This document shows, one piece after another, positions 6,018 to 13,655 of a stretch of 14,965 nucleotides of DNA. Position 1 is the stretch's first letter; each line of letters starts with the position of its first letter. The notes beneath the pieces are model-generated. The model saw nothing but the letters and a program-made list of their open reading frames with translations. It did no database searches and was not told the DNA's origin. A program made the translations under genes and the position numbers. This DNA is from an uncultured Anaerosporobacter sp. (lineage in GTDB: Bacteria; Bacillota; Clostridia; Lachnospirales; Lachnospiraceae): assembly GCA_945787925.1 (NCBI GenBank), contig CALZJY010000018.1, positions 1-14,965 on the forward strand, given 5' to 3'.

Positions 6018-8672
6018 ATGAATAAGGAATTCCGTGGTCTAAGTGATTCACAAGTGGAGGAAAGCCGTAACAAATATGGTAGTAATCAAATCAAGGAGGC
6101 AGAGCCAGAAACTTTTTGGCAGCAGTTTCTAGAAGGATTTGAAGATCCAATGATCCGTATCTTATGCGTAATCGCAGCAATCATGTTAGTAATGTTCTTT
6201 TTTGGACAAAGTGAATGGTACGAACCAGTAGGAACGATCATCGCGGTTCTATTAGTAAACTTTGTTTCTGCTAAGACAGGGGTTGCAAATGATAAGGCAT
6301 ATAAGAAACTAAAGGATTCCCAGAAAAAGGATTCAGCAAAAGTCGTGCGTAACGGTAGCCTAGCGGTAATTGAGGTAGATGACCTTGTAGTAGGCGATAT
6401 CGTCGTATTGCAGTCCGGAGATAAGATTCTTGCCGATGGTATTTTAGTCGATGGTTTGTTATCAGTAGACAATAGTGTGTTAAACGGTGAAGCCGAAGAA
6501 TGTAAGAAGACTGCCGCAGACCAAGCATGGGAAATGCCAGAAGAGATTACAGGAGAAACCTTTGTAGATAAACATAGCCTGTTTCGTGGAGCTACTGTAT
6601 TAGACGGAGAAGGATACATGGAAATCAAGCGTGTCGGAGAAAAGACAATGATGGGACAGATGGCAAAAGATATGGAAGAGAAAGAGCCAGATTCACCACT
6701 CAAGGTGAAGTTAAACAAGCTGGCAAATCAAATTTCGGTCTTTGGCTATGTAGGCGCCATCGTCATTGCCGTAGCATACTTTATTCATTTTATTGTACAA
6801 GCAGGTTCCCTATCTGCGTATTTTCAACAAGGATTTGTCGAGGTATTCCGCGGAATCATGGATGCGGTAGCCGTAGCGATTACGATTGTTGTTTGTGCGG
6901 TTCCAGAAGGATTACCATTAGTAATTGCATTAGTGTTGATGCAGAATACAGGAAAGTTATATCGCGTTAAGGTATTGGTTCGTAAGTCCATCGGTATTGA
7001 AACTGCAGGTTCTTTAAATATCTTATTTAGTGATAAGACAGGAACGATTACGAAAGGCCAGCTAGAAGTCGTAGAGTTCTTCGATGGTGGAGCAGAAACG
7101 ATTGATGCAACGAAGAAGGCACAGATGGGAGCCATCTTAGAAAAGCTCCATCTATGTATTGGGAAGAATACGGGCGCCATGTTTGATGTCTCTCATGCAG
7201 TCGTAGGTGGGAATATGACAGACCGTGCGCTCCTTTCCTTTTTAGGAGAAGAGTCCTATCAGGCAGTAGTTTCGAATCCAGCCTATACGGTTTCCGAGGT
7301 ACAGGAATTCAATAGTGCCAATAAGTTTAGCCAAGTATACATAAAGGAGCAAGGCATGACGTTCTATAAAGGAGCACCGGAAGTCTTGCTTTCCAAAGCT
7401 ACCAAATATCTGACTCCATCTGGAGAAGAGAAGGAAATCGATGAAGTCGTGTTAAATGCCAAGATTGACGAGCTTGCCTACCGTGCAATGCGTGTCCTTG
7501 CGTTTGGATATTCTAGAATGCCACTGACTAAGAATGAAGTCAACGAGGATATCGTGATCGTTGGTTTTGTCGGCATTCGTGATGATGTACGTCCAGAAGC
7601 GAAGACGGCAATCGTCCAAGTACAACAGGCAGGAATCCAAGTCGTTATGATCACTGGTGACCGAAAAGAAACGGCTGTTGCAATTGCAAAAGAGGCGAAG
7701 TTATTTAAAGAAGGAGAACATATTGCCCTGACTTCTGCAGAATTAAATGCAATGTCCGATGAGGAACTAAAGAAGATCATTCCAAAGATCCGTGTGATTT
7801 CCAGAGCATTACCAACGGATAAGAGCCGTATGGTGCGGTTATGTCAGGAACTGAATTTAGTAGTCGGTATGACTGGCGATGGCGTAAATGATAGTCCAGC
7901 CTTAAAGAGGGCAGACGTTGGATTTGCAATGGGAAGTGGAACTGATGTAGCAAAAGAAGCAGGTAAGTTGGTAATCCTAGATGATAACTTAAACTCCATC
8001 AAGAATGCCATTTGGTATGGGCGTACGTTGTATATCAATATCTTAAAGTTCTGTAAGATGCAGTTAGTCATCAATGTGGCAGCAGTTATTGTGTCTGCAA
8101 TCTGCCCATTTATCGGAATTGAACAGGCACCATTAAAGGTAACCCACTTATTATGGATCAATCTCTGTATGGATAGTCTGGCATCCATCATGTTTGCAGG
8201 AGAGCCGGCGCTAGAAGAATATATGAGGCAAAAGCCAAGACGACGGGATGAAAGCATTATCAGTAAGAAGATGGCAATCCAGATTGGCGTAATGGGTGGA
8301 TGGCTCACCTTCCTTAGCATCCTTTGGTTTAAAGTACCGATATTTGCAACATTTTTTGAGAATACGAACCAGTTCTATACGGGATATTTCTGTATGTTCA
8401 TCTTTGCCTTCATGGTAAATGCGTTCAATGTTAGAAGCGAGCGTGCCAATGTATTTGAGCATCTAAAAGAGAATCCAATGTTTATCAAGATTTGGCTACT
8501 CATTATGGGGGTACAAATCATCATGGTATCCATTGGCGGTGTCATTGGCGAAGTATTTAGCTGTGAACGATTTGGCGTCCAAGGTTGGGAAGTCGTAATC
8601 CTAATGGCACTTACGATGTACCCAGTAGATTTACTTCGTAAAGGAATTACAAAATTAGTTTCAAAAGAATAA
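6018..8672 (+). CDS. Calcium-translocating P-type ATPase (PMCA-like, P2 type)
   Basis: This 884-residue membrane pump would export Ca2+ from the cytoplasm at the cost of ATP. Landmarks in order are an N-terminal cation-ATPase region, a membrane pair near residues 50-85, and the actuator loop SVLNGEAEE with Glu158. M4 carries AVPEGLPL (Glu297), a transport-site residue. The phosphorylation site is SDKTGT, with Asp339. YKGAPE (Lys451) marks the nucleotide domain; ITGDRKE, then GDGVNDSPA (621-628) the hinge. M5 (CKMQLVINV), M6 (LWINLCMDSLA) and four further C-terminal helices follow. The actuator motif reads NGEA instead of the common TGES, but the catalytic Glu is kept. The start has AGGAAGGAAG upstream. 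It sits 40 bp behind terD with no terminator between, so the two are probably cotranscribed. The closest well-known relatives are PMCA-type pumps; Mn2+ or another divalent ion as substrate cannot be excluded. Confidence 0.9.
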   Translation: MNKEFRGLSDSQVEESRNKYGSNQIKEAEPETFWQQFLEGFEDPMIRILCVIAAIMLVMFFFGQSEWYEPVGTIIAVLLVNFVSAKTGVANDKAYKKLKDSQKKDSAKVVRNGSLAVIEVDDLVVGDIVVLQSGDKILADGILVDGLLSVDNSVLNGEAEECKKTAADQAWEMPEEITGETFVDKHSLFRGATVLDGEGYMEIKRVGEKTMMGQMAKDMEEKEPDSPLKVKLNKLANQISVFGYVGAIVIAVAYFIHFIVQAGSLSAYFQQGFVEVFRGIMDAVAVAITIVVCAVPEGLPLVIALVLMQNTGKLYRVKVLVRKSIGIETAGSLNILFSDKTGTITKGQLEVVEFFDGGAETIDATKKAQMGAILEKLHLCIGKNTGAMFDVSHAVVGGNMTDRALLSFLGEESYQAVVSNPAYTVSEVQEFNSANKFSQVYIKEQGMTFYKGAPEVLLSKATKYLTPSGEEKEIDEVVLNAKIDELAYRAMRVLAFGYSRMPLTKNEVNEDIVIVGFVGIRDDVRPEAKTAIVQVQQAGIQVVMITGDRKETAVAIAKEAKLFKEGEHIALTSAELNAMSDEELKKIIPKIRVISRALPTDKSRMVRLCQELNLVVGMTGDGVNDSPALKRADVGFAMGSGTDVAKEAGKLVILDDNLNSIKNAIWYGRTLYINILKFCKMQLVINVAAVIVSAICPFIGIEQAPLKVTHLLWINLCMDSLASIMFAGEPALEEYMRQKPRRRDESIISKKMAIQIGVMGGWLTFLSILWFKVPIFATFFENTNQFYTGYFCMFIFAFMVNAFNVRSERANVFEHLKENPMFIKIWLLIMGVQIIMVSIGGVIGEVFSCERFGVQGWEVVILMALTMYPVDLLRKGITKLVSKE

Positions 8673-8687
8673 AAAGGAGAGAGAAAA

Positions 8688-9006
8688 ATGATACGTAAGA
8701 TGACAATAGCGGATTATGATGCCGTATATGATCTATGGATCAATACGCCAGGTATGGGACTCAATACGACGGATGATTCTAGAGAAGGGATTGGGAACCT
8801 ATTTACTGGAACACTTATGTAGTGTGACAGAACAATTAGGCTATTGGTGTCTATATGCGGCAATCTTTTCAAAAAATACGGCGAGCATCGCATTACATAA
8901 AAAATGTGGCTTTCGTGAAATCGGATACCGTGAGAGAATTGCAAGAGATCTATTTGGAAACTGGCAGTCAACAACACTGTTGGAACGGCGCGTGAAAGAA
9001 GAATAA
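8688..9006 (+). pseudogene. Chimeric, frame-broken GNAT acetyltransferase remnant
   Basis: A good ribosome binding site (AAAAGGAGAGAG) precedes an ATG at 8688 whose frame encodes a typical GNAT N-terminus (MIRKMTIADYDAVYDLWINT...DDSREGI), then drifts to nonsense and stops at 8820-8822 after 44 residues. In the +1 frame, from about 8780, comes the C-terminal half of a different GNAT of the phosphinothricin acetyltransferase type. It reads KGLGTYLLEHL, IFSKNTASIALHKKCGF, GYRERI and STTLLERR, and ends with TAA at 9006. The middle of the fold (substrate-binding strands and the start of the acetyl-CoA motif) is missing. The simplest explanation is a deletion that joined two neighbouring acetyltransferase genes out of frame near 8779-8793, where GAAGGGATTGGG could be read as both REGI and EKGLG. 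No active enzyme is expected. It follows the ATPase stop by 15 bp, so it was the last gene of that operon. Confidence 0.8.
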
Positions 9007-9007
9007 T

Positions 9008-9057
9008 TAATGCAAAAGCCCCCAAGTACCTTTGGTATTCGGGGGGCTTTTGCATTA
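9008..9057. terminator. Bidirectional terminator between convergent acetyltransferase remnant and MATE gene
   Basis: A perfect 16-bp stem (9008-9023 with 9042-9057) has an A-tract and G/C core on one arm and the matching T-tract on the other, so it can act on both strands. It includes the TAA stop codon of the minus-strand MATE gene. Confidence 0.85.
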
Positions 9058-10386
9058 TCGTAAATAATGGAATTTGGAATTGTACTTCCATAAGAAGATA
9101 AGAGAAAGTAAAAATGTTAGGAATTCTGCCACAGGAACCGCCAGCCAAACGCCGGTAAGTCCGAATAAGCTTGGTAAAATCAATAAGCACACGACCATCC
9201 AGAAGAACGTTCTAGAGAACGATAGGATTGCCGAACGTGTACCATCGGAAAGTGCGGTAAATAACGAAGAGGCAAATAGGTTCGTTCCTGCAAAGATATA
9301 GTTAATAGAAAATAATGCAAATCCATAACAGGCAATCGCATGTGTTTGGGTTCCTGGCTTTACAAACACGTTTACGATAAATTCGGAAGAGAGGAATGCA
9401 ACAAGTGCTAGCACAATCGAAGAAATCGAAATAAAGATCAGGCTAAGCCTTGTTACATTTTGTAATTCATCTGTCGTATTTGCTCCATAATGATAGCTTA
9501 GGATAGGAGCTACCCCAATCGTAAATCCTAGATAAAGCGAGTTAAATAGGAACTGCCCGTACAATACGATCGTAATTGCAGCCACACCAGCTTCACCAGC
9601 TAATCGAATCATGATTAGATTGAAAAGTAAGGTTACTACTGCATTGGCAAGATTGCTTACCATTTCGGAAGAACCATTGTAGCAAGCCTGTCCTAACGTT
9701 TGGAAATGAACAGGGAACTTTACAAAGCAAAGTCCGTCACGTTTCCAGGCAAAATAGAACAGTCCAAAGAATCCTAAGATACATTGTCCAAGTCCAGTGG
9801 CAATTGCAGCGCCTTCCACTCCCATGTGTAATACGCCGATAAATATCAGGTCCAGTACCACATTTACTACACCACCTGCAATCGTAAGGATAAGGCTATA
9901 TTGTGGTTTTCCTGCAGTGGAGAAATAGCATTGGAACATAAGCTGTAATACCGTAATCGGAGCAAAGGCCATAGAGATAAGTAAGTACAGTTTTGTATTC
10001 TGATAAAGTGCATCGGTGGCACCAAGTAAACGAATGATTGGAGCGTGGAAGACAAAAACAAGAGCAGATAGAATGAGTCCGATGACTACCCCAGTAAAGA
10101 GGAAGAACGAAAAGTTTTCTTTTGCCTCCTGGTCTTTTGCCTCTCCTAATTTTTTTGCAATGATGGCACTACCACCAGTACCTAGCATGATGCCAATCCC
10201 GTTTACTAAAAAGACGACAGGATATGCGATATTTAAAGCGGATAATGCGCTGTCGCCAAGAAATTTTGACACAATGGTTCCATCGGCAATCGTATAGATC
10301 GACATAAACATCATCATGATCATCGATGGCAGAGTATAGCGGATTAGCTGCATTGGTTTAAAATGTTGACTAATGCTTGATGTCAT
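9055..10386 (-). CDS. MATE-family multidrug efflux transporter, MepA-like
   Basis: This 443-residue inner-membrane antiporter has about twelve membrane segments arranged as two repeats. Family signs are the opening LIRYTLPSMIMMMFMSIYTIADGTIVSKFLG, then ALSALNIAYP, GTGGSAIIAKKLGE, the start of the second half (NGSSEMVSNLANAVVTLLFN), and VAPILSYHYGA. The NGSSE motif and overall length fit the MepA-like subgroup, which exports cationic drugs and dyes using a Na+ or H+ gradient. The start ATG at 10386 follows AAAGGAG. It diverges from a MerR-type regulator gene, and its promoter has the abnormal 19-bp spacing and dyad of MerR-controlled promoters. Induction by a transported compound that binds the regulator is therefore likely. 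It ends inside the bidirectional terminator. The actual substrates cannot be read from the sequence. Confidence 0.92.
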   Translation of the reverse strand: MTSSISQHFKPMQLIRYTLPSMIMMMFMSIYTIADGTIVSKFLGDSALSALNIAYPVVFLVNGIGIMLGTGGSAIIAKKLGEAKDQEAKENFSFFLFTGVVIGLILSALVFVFHAPIIRLLGATDALYQNTKLYLLISMAFAPITVLQLMFQCYFSTAGKPQYSLILTIAGGVVNVVLDLIFIGVLHMGVEGAAIATGLGQCILGFFGLFYFAWKRDGLCFVKFPVHFQTLGQACYNGSSEMVSNLANAVVTLLFNLIMIRLAGEAGVAAITIVLYGQFLFNSLYLGFTIGVAPILSYHYGANTTDELQNVTRLSLIFISISSIVLALVAFLSSEFIVNVFVKPGTQTHAIACYGFALFSINYIFAGTNLFASSLFTALSDGTRSAILSFSRTFFWMVVCLLILPSLFGLTGVWLAVPVAEFLTFLLSLIFLWKYNSKFHYLR

Positions 10387-10403
10387 AAAAAACTCCTTTG
10401 TAA

Positions 10404-10433
10404 TTGATTAACTCATAGTTCGTCTGCTATCAT
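10404..10433 (+). promoter_or_regulatory. Candidate promoter of the merR-type regulator gene
   Basis: TTGATT (10404-10409) and TATCAT (10428-10433) are separated by 18 bp. The -10 box overlaps the -10 box of the divergent MATE promoter, and the predicted start lies at the edge of the operator. Binding of the regulator could thus also control its own gene. Confidence 0.5.
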
Positions 10434-10459
10434 AAGGTATAGGGTAACACTATAGTCAA
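10429..10459 (-). promoter_or_regulatory. MerR-type promoter/operator of the MATE gene (19-bp spacer with dyad)
   Basis: On the minus strand, TTGACT (10459-10454) and TATGAT (10434-10429) are good -35 and -10 boxes, but 19 bp apart instead of 17. The spacer holds the dyad TATAG-N7-CTATA. This geometry is the hallmark of promoters that MerR-family activators untwist to activate. The predicted start near 10422 leaves a short leader with the AAAGGAG site of the MATE gene. Confidence 0.8.
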
Positions 10460-10470
10460 GAGGGAAACGT

Positions 10471-11298
10471 ATGATTAATCAAAAAGAATATTTAACAACC
10501 GGTGAATTTGCGAAAATGATGAATATTACGAAGGAAACGTTATTTCATTATGATAAGATTGGCTTATTTTCGCCAGAAATCAAACTCCAAAATGAATACC
10601 GTTATTATTCCATCTATCAGATTGAATTATTAGAAGTGATCCTAATGTTACGAGAGTTAGGAATGCCATTAAAGCAAATCAAAGAAAGTATGGACAAAAG
10701 AAATCCAGATGCCATGTTGTCCTTGTTAGAGCGTGAGGAGAAGGAAATCGAAGAGAAGATGCGCAAGCTGAAAGTGCAAAAGCGTATGATTAAAGAGCAA
10801 CAAGAGCAGATTATAGAGGCGCAGAAAGTGGATATCTCCTTCCTTGGCATTAAAGAGTTTGAAGAACGATATTATATGAGAAAACGTGCAGAGAGCAACG
10901 AGGATAAGGAGTTATTCCATCAGATTCAATTTTTGAAGAAGGAATTTGAGAAGGCGAAAGTCTCTTGGGGATACACGGTAGGATTTTTTCAATATAAGCA
11001 GGACGTAGAAGAAGGAGAATACAGCAACTATCATGATGTCGTGCTGATTATGAAACAGTCATCAAAAAAGTTAAAGTATCAGGTACTTCCAGCAGGAGAG
11101 TATTTGGTGGCCTATCATAAAGGACACTGGAACAAGATTCAGGAAACATACGAGCGAATGTTTGCCTATATCGAAGAACGTCAGTTAGAGACCGAGGATG
11201 TATTTTTAGAAACCTATGTGATTGACCGCTTATTAGTGGAAGAATATCAAGAATATGTAACTGAGATTTCGGTAAGAATCAAAAAGACGGATGCCTAG
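10471..11298 (+). CDS. MerR-family regulator with GyrI-like ligand-binding domain (BmrR type)
   Basis: This 275-residue DNA-binding protein starts with a MerR winged helix-turn-helix (residues about 7-76). It shows YLTTGEFAKMMNITKETLFHYDKIGLFSP, then EYRYYSIYQIELLEVILMLRELGMPL. A long charged coiled coil (about 80-118, KEIEEKMRKLKVQKRMIKEQQEQ) gives dimerisation. The C-terminal 150 residues have the GyrI-like/BmrR effector pattern (GYTVGFF, LPAGEYLVAYHKGHWNKIQETYERM, FLETYVIDRLL). It would activate the divergent MATE exporter in response to a bound drug, through the 19-bp-spacer operator between the genes. The ATG at 10471 follows GAGGG at 8 nt. Its 3' end overlaps the opposite gene by 4 bp within a terminator hairpin. 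Assignment is firm; ligand unknown. Confidence 0.92.
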   Translation: MINQKEYLTTGEFAKMMNITKETLFHYDKIGLFSPEIKLQNEYRYYSIYQIELLEVILMLRELGMPLKQIKESMDKRNPDAMLSLLEREEKEIEEKMRKLKVQKRMIKEQQEQIIEAQKVDISFLGIKEFEERYYMRKRAESNEDKELFHQIQFLKKEFEKAKVSWGYTVGFFQYKQDVEEGEYSNYHDVVLIMKQSSKKLKYQVLPAGEYLVAYHKGHWNKIQETYERMFAYIEERQLETEDVFLETYVIDRLLVEEYQEYVTEISVRIKKTDA

Positions 11299-11311
11299 CA
11301 AATGGCATCCG
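11288..11311. terminator. Bidirectional terminator embedded in the overlapping ends of two convergent genes
   Basis: CGGATGCC (11288-11295) pairs perfectly with GGCATCCG (11304-11311). TTTT follows on the plus strand and a T-run (CTTTTTG) follows on the minus strand. The stem codes for the last residues of both the regulator and the membrane protein, whose stop codons sit in the CTAG at 11295-11298. Confidence 0.8.
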
Positions 11312-12308
11312 TTTTCCAGTATCTGCGCTTATCTTCCTCTGAAACTGTCTCAGCGAAATGCTTCTTTAACCGTAAGAAGAGTTTTACGTCCATAAGGATA
11401 TGGTATAACACGGCGCGGTTTTCAAACTCTTTTCTAGAACGAGGCATAGGCTCGGTTTCTAATTTGGCCTGTAACTCTTCAATGGCGGCTAATAGGCCGA
11501 TGGCATCGTTGATTTCCGCAAATTCTTCGGAGATTTGTTTGAGCAATCCAGAAAGAAGCACCGTTTGGTTTGGAACTGCATCCAAGGTGATGATATCTTG
11601 GTAGATTTGCTTTAAGAGCGCGCATTGGGAGAGGCGCATCTGCACATACGTATAAAAATAATCATTTGTCCCAATAAAATGATTGTTCATATACTGAAGG
11701 GATTCCGTTTTCAAGGAATCTAGCAGCGCATCCAGCTCACGGAAACATTCCCCCGTATAATCTGCTTTGTTTTCTTTTAAAATATAGACAGACATACGTG
11801 CAAGGATTCGGCGGAAAGAGGAATCGATATTCTGTTGTTTGGCGCGAATTTTATCTAGGTGATTGGACATAAATAAATTTATGATAATACCAATGCCCGC
11901 GCCGATGAATAAGATTAAAAATTCATTTCTAATCATGGAAAGGGAGCAGCTCTTGGCAGAAATATAATGGGTGCATAGAACTGCAATCGGTGCAATTGCC
12001 TCTTTCATGGAGAAGAGAAGGCAGCAGCAGAGGTACGGAACCAAGATTACGGCAAACCCCCATACGTTATATCCTACGGTTGGAAGGATGATCAAGGAAA
12101 AGAACGTCATCAGAGCAAAGATCGTGATTCGCTTCAAGGAAACGACAACCGTTTCTTTTTTCGTATCCTGAATCGTGAGTAACGTGATGATTCCTGTAGA
12201 CATCGCATAGTTTAATTGCAACGATTCTGCAATTAAAATCGCAAGGATTGCCCCGATGGTAAAGCGCAACACTTTAATTGATTCTTGTTTGGTAAATGGT
12301 TTTATCAT
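11295..12308 (-). CDS. Aromatic acid exporter-like (ArAE/FUSC) membrane protein
   Basis: This 337-residue protein has an N-terminal membrane half (about residues 15-155, five to six segments) with the family opening VLRFTIGAILAILIAESL and the hallmark YAMSTGIITLLTIQDTKKET. Helix-rich sequence then forms a cytoplasmic C-terminal domain (about 160-337: FRRILARMSVYILKE, ELDALLDSLKTESLQYMNNH, QMRLSQCALLKQIYQDI). This architecture matches aromatic acid exporter family proteins of Firmicutes, which resemble half of the AaeB/FUSC fold. An export role for aromatic or other small organic acids is inferred from family only. The start at 12308 is the only one in frame before the promoter. Its GGAG site is 13 nt away, with a small hairpin between. 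It converges on the merR-type gene and diverges from pepT. Confidence 0.82.
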   Translation of the reverse strand: MIKPFTKQESIKVLRFTIGAILAILIAESLQLNYAMSTGIITLLTIQDTKKETVVVSLKRITIFALMTFFSLIILPTVGYNVWGFAVILVPYLCCCLLFSMKEAIAPIAVLCTHYISAKSCSLSMIRNEFLILFIGAGIGIIINLFMSNHLDKIRAKQQNIDSSFRRILARMSVYILKENKADYTGECFRELDALLDSLKTESLQYMNNHFIGTNDYFYTYVQMRLSQCALLKQIYQDIITLDAVPNQTVLLSGLLKQISEEFAEINDAIGLLAAIEELQAKLETEPMPRSRKEFENRAVLYHILMDVKLFLRLKKHFAETVSEEDKRRYWKTDAIC

Positions 12309-12325
12309 ATAGTACTTCGTACTCC
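12309..12325 (-). promoter_or_regulatory. Ribosome binding site with a hairpin in its spacer, exporter gene
   Basis: On the minus strand GGAG (12325-12322) lies 13 nt from the ATG, longer than usual. AGTAC (12323-12319) and GTACT (12315-12311) form a 5-bp hairpin with a GAA loop in between. Folding would shorten the effective distance but also tie up part of the GGAG, so it could tune translation. The short stem makes this tentative. Confidence 0.4.
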
Positions 12326-12342
12326 ATTCGTTTTTTAGTGTT

Positions 12343-12371
12343 ATTATATCAAAAAATAGAATTGGCGAGAA
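12343..12371 (-). promoter_or_regulatory. Promoter of the aromatic acid exporter-like gene
   Basis: A perfect TATAAT (12348-12343 on the minus strand) with a weak TTCTCG -35 (12371-12366) at 17 bp. It overlaps the -35 region of the oppositely directed pepT promoter, so the two may compete. Confidence 0.45.
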
Positions 12372-12390
12372 GAAAATAAAGTGGTAATAT
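12362..12390 (+). promoter_or_regulatory. Promoter of pepT
   Basis: TTGGCG (12362-12367), 17-bp spacer, TAATAT (12385-12390). Transcription would start near 12397, giving a short leader that contains the GAAGGAG ribosome binding site. This supports the downstream ATG (12428) rather than the one at 12401, which would lie almost at the transcript's first base. Confidence 0.5.
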
Positions 12391-12427
12391 ATAGATATAC
12401 ATGACGAATGAAGGAGACAAAAGTAGA

Positions 12428-13651
12428 ATGAGTAAAGTAATTGATCGTTTTATGAAATATATTGTGGTAGATACACAATCAGAAGAGGGAGTAGAACAAT
12501 TCCCAAGTACAGAAAAACAATTCCAGTTAGCACATATGCTAGTAGAAGAATTAAAAGAAATTGGTGCATCCGATGTTCGTTTGGATGAAGAACATGGCTA
12601 TGTATATGCAACCATTCCAGCAACAAAAGAAGGACTTAAGACAATCGGGTTCATTTCCCATATGGATACTGCACCTTCCATGAGTGGAACAAATGTAAAT
12701 CCAAGAATCGTAGAGAATTATGATGGAACAGACATCGTATTAAACGAAGCGTTAAACGTAGTATTATCTCCAGTACAATTCCCAGAGTTACTTCACTCCA
12801 AAGGAAAAGACTTAATCGTAACGGATGGAACAACATTATTAGGTGCCGATGACAAAGCCGGTATTGCAGAAATCATGACAATGGCAGAATACTTATTAGC
12901 ACATCCAGAAATCCCTCATGGAACAATCAAAATCGGATTTACACCAGATGAAGAAGTTGGACGCGGTGTAGATTTCTTTGATGTAGAAGGATTCGGCGCA
13001 GAATTCGCATATACGGTAGACGGTGGAGCAATCGGCGAATTAGAATATGAAAACTTCAACGCTGCTGGTGGAAAAGTAGAAATCAAAGGAAACAACATCC
13101 ATCCAGGTTCAGCAAAGAATAAGATGGTGAATTCACTTCATATCGGCATGGAATTCCATAACATGCTTCCAAAATTCGAAGATCCAGCGAATACAGAAGG
13201 ATACGAAGGGTTCTATCATTTAGATTCTATGAGCGGTGGAGTGGAATCTACAGTGATGGATTACATCATCCGTGATCATGATAAAGCAGAATTCGAACAG
13301 AAAAAAGATCGTTTTGCAAAAGTAGCAGCATATTTAAATGAAAAATATGGGGAAGGTACTGTAACAGCAACCATCAAGGATTCTTACTATAACATGAAGG
13401 AAATGGTAGAGCCGCATATGCATCTCATTGACAATGCAAGAAAAGCAATGGAAGCATTAGAAATCGCTCCAATCGTAGTTCCAATCCGTGGTGGTACAGA
13501 TGGCGCAAGATTATCTTACATGGGATTACCTTGTCCAAACATTTGTACAGGCGGTTACAACTTCCATGGTAAATTCGAATACATTCCAGTACAAGATATG
13601 GAAAAAATCGTTGAACTATTAGTTAAGATTGTAGAATTATACGCAGAATAA
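12428..13651 (+). CDS. pepT: Peptidase T (tripeptide aminopeptidase, M20B)
   Basis: This cytoplasmic zinc aminopeptidase removes the N-terminal residue of tripeptides. From the ATG at 12428 the protein is 407 residues, essentially the length of Escherichia coli PepT. Zinc ligands and active-site residues are all present: HMDTAP (His78, Asp80), LGADDKAG (141/142), PDEEVGRG (Glu175, Glu176), TVDGGA (Asp198) and NFHGKFEYI (His380). The family signature GGTDGARLSYMGLPCPN is near the end. An in-frame ATG at 12401 would add nine residues, but GAAGGAG at 12409-12415 lies inside that extension and serves 12428, where the protein begins MSKVIDRFMKYI like its relatives. It is monocistronic, with its own promoter and a strong terminator. 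Its A-rich codon choice (GCA, GAA, CCA, TTA) suggests high expression. Confidence 0.95.
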   Translation: MSKVIDRFMKYIVVDTQSEEGVEQFPSTEKQFQLAHMLVEELKEIGASDVRLDEEHGYVYATIPATKEGLKTIGFISHMDTAPSMSGTNVNPRIVENYDGTDIVLNEALNVVLSPVQFPELLHSKGKDLIVTDGTTLLGADDKAGIAEIMTMAEYLLAHPEIPHGTIKIGFTPDEEVGRGVDFFDVEGFGAEFAYTVDGGAIGELEYENFNAAGGKVEIKGNNIHPGSAKNKMVNSLHIGMEFHNMLPKFEDPANTEGYEGFYHLDSMSGGVESTVMDYIIRDHDKAEFEQKKDRFAKVAAYLNEKYGEGTVTATIKDSYYNMKEMVEPHMHLIDNARKAMEALEIAPIVVPIRGGTDGARLSYMGLPCPNICTGGYNFHGKFEYIPVQDMEKIVELLVKIVELYAE

Positions 13652-13655
13652 TTAG

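Noticed and set aside
6086..6718. 210-codon open frame on the minus strand inside the ATPase gene (and similar antisense frames elsewhere)
   Set aside because: Lies entirely within a strongly supported gene, low-complexity Ser/Thr-rich product, no ribosome binding site; a shadow of the codon pattern.
8716..9006. A separate intact 96-residue acetyltransferase starting at 8716
   Set aside because: Its first ~20 residues are out-of-frame shadow of the other GNAT N-terminus, no ribosome binding site precedes 8716, and only the C-terminal half of a GNAT fold is present.
12401..12427. pepT start at the first in-frame ATG (12401)
   Set aside because: The ribosome binding site lies inside that extension, the promoter would start the transcript almost at it, and PepT proteins begin with the sequence from 12428.
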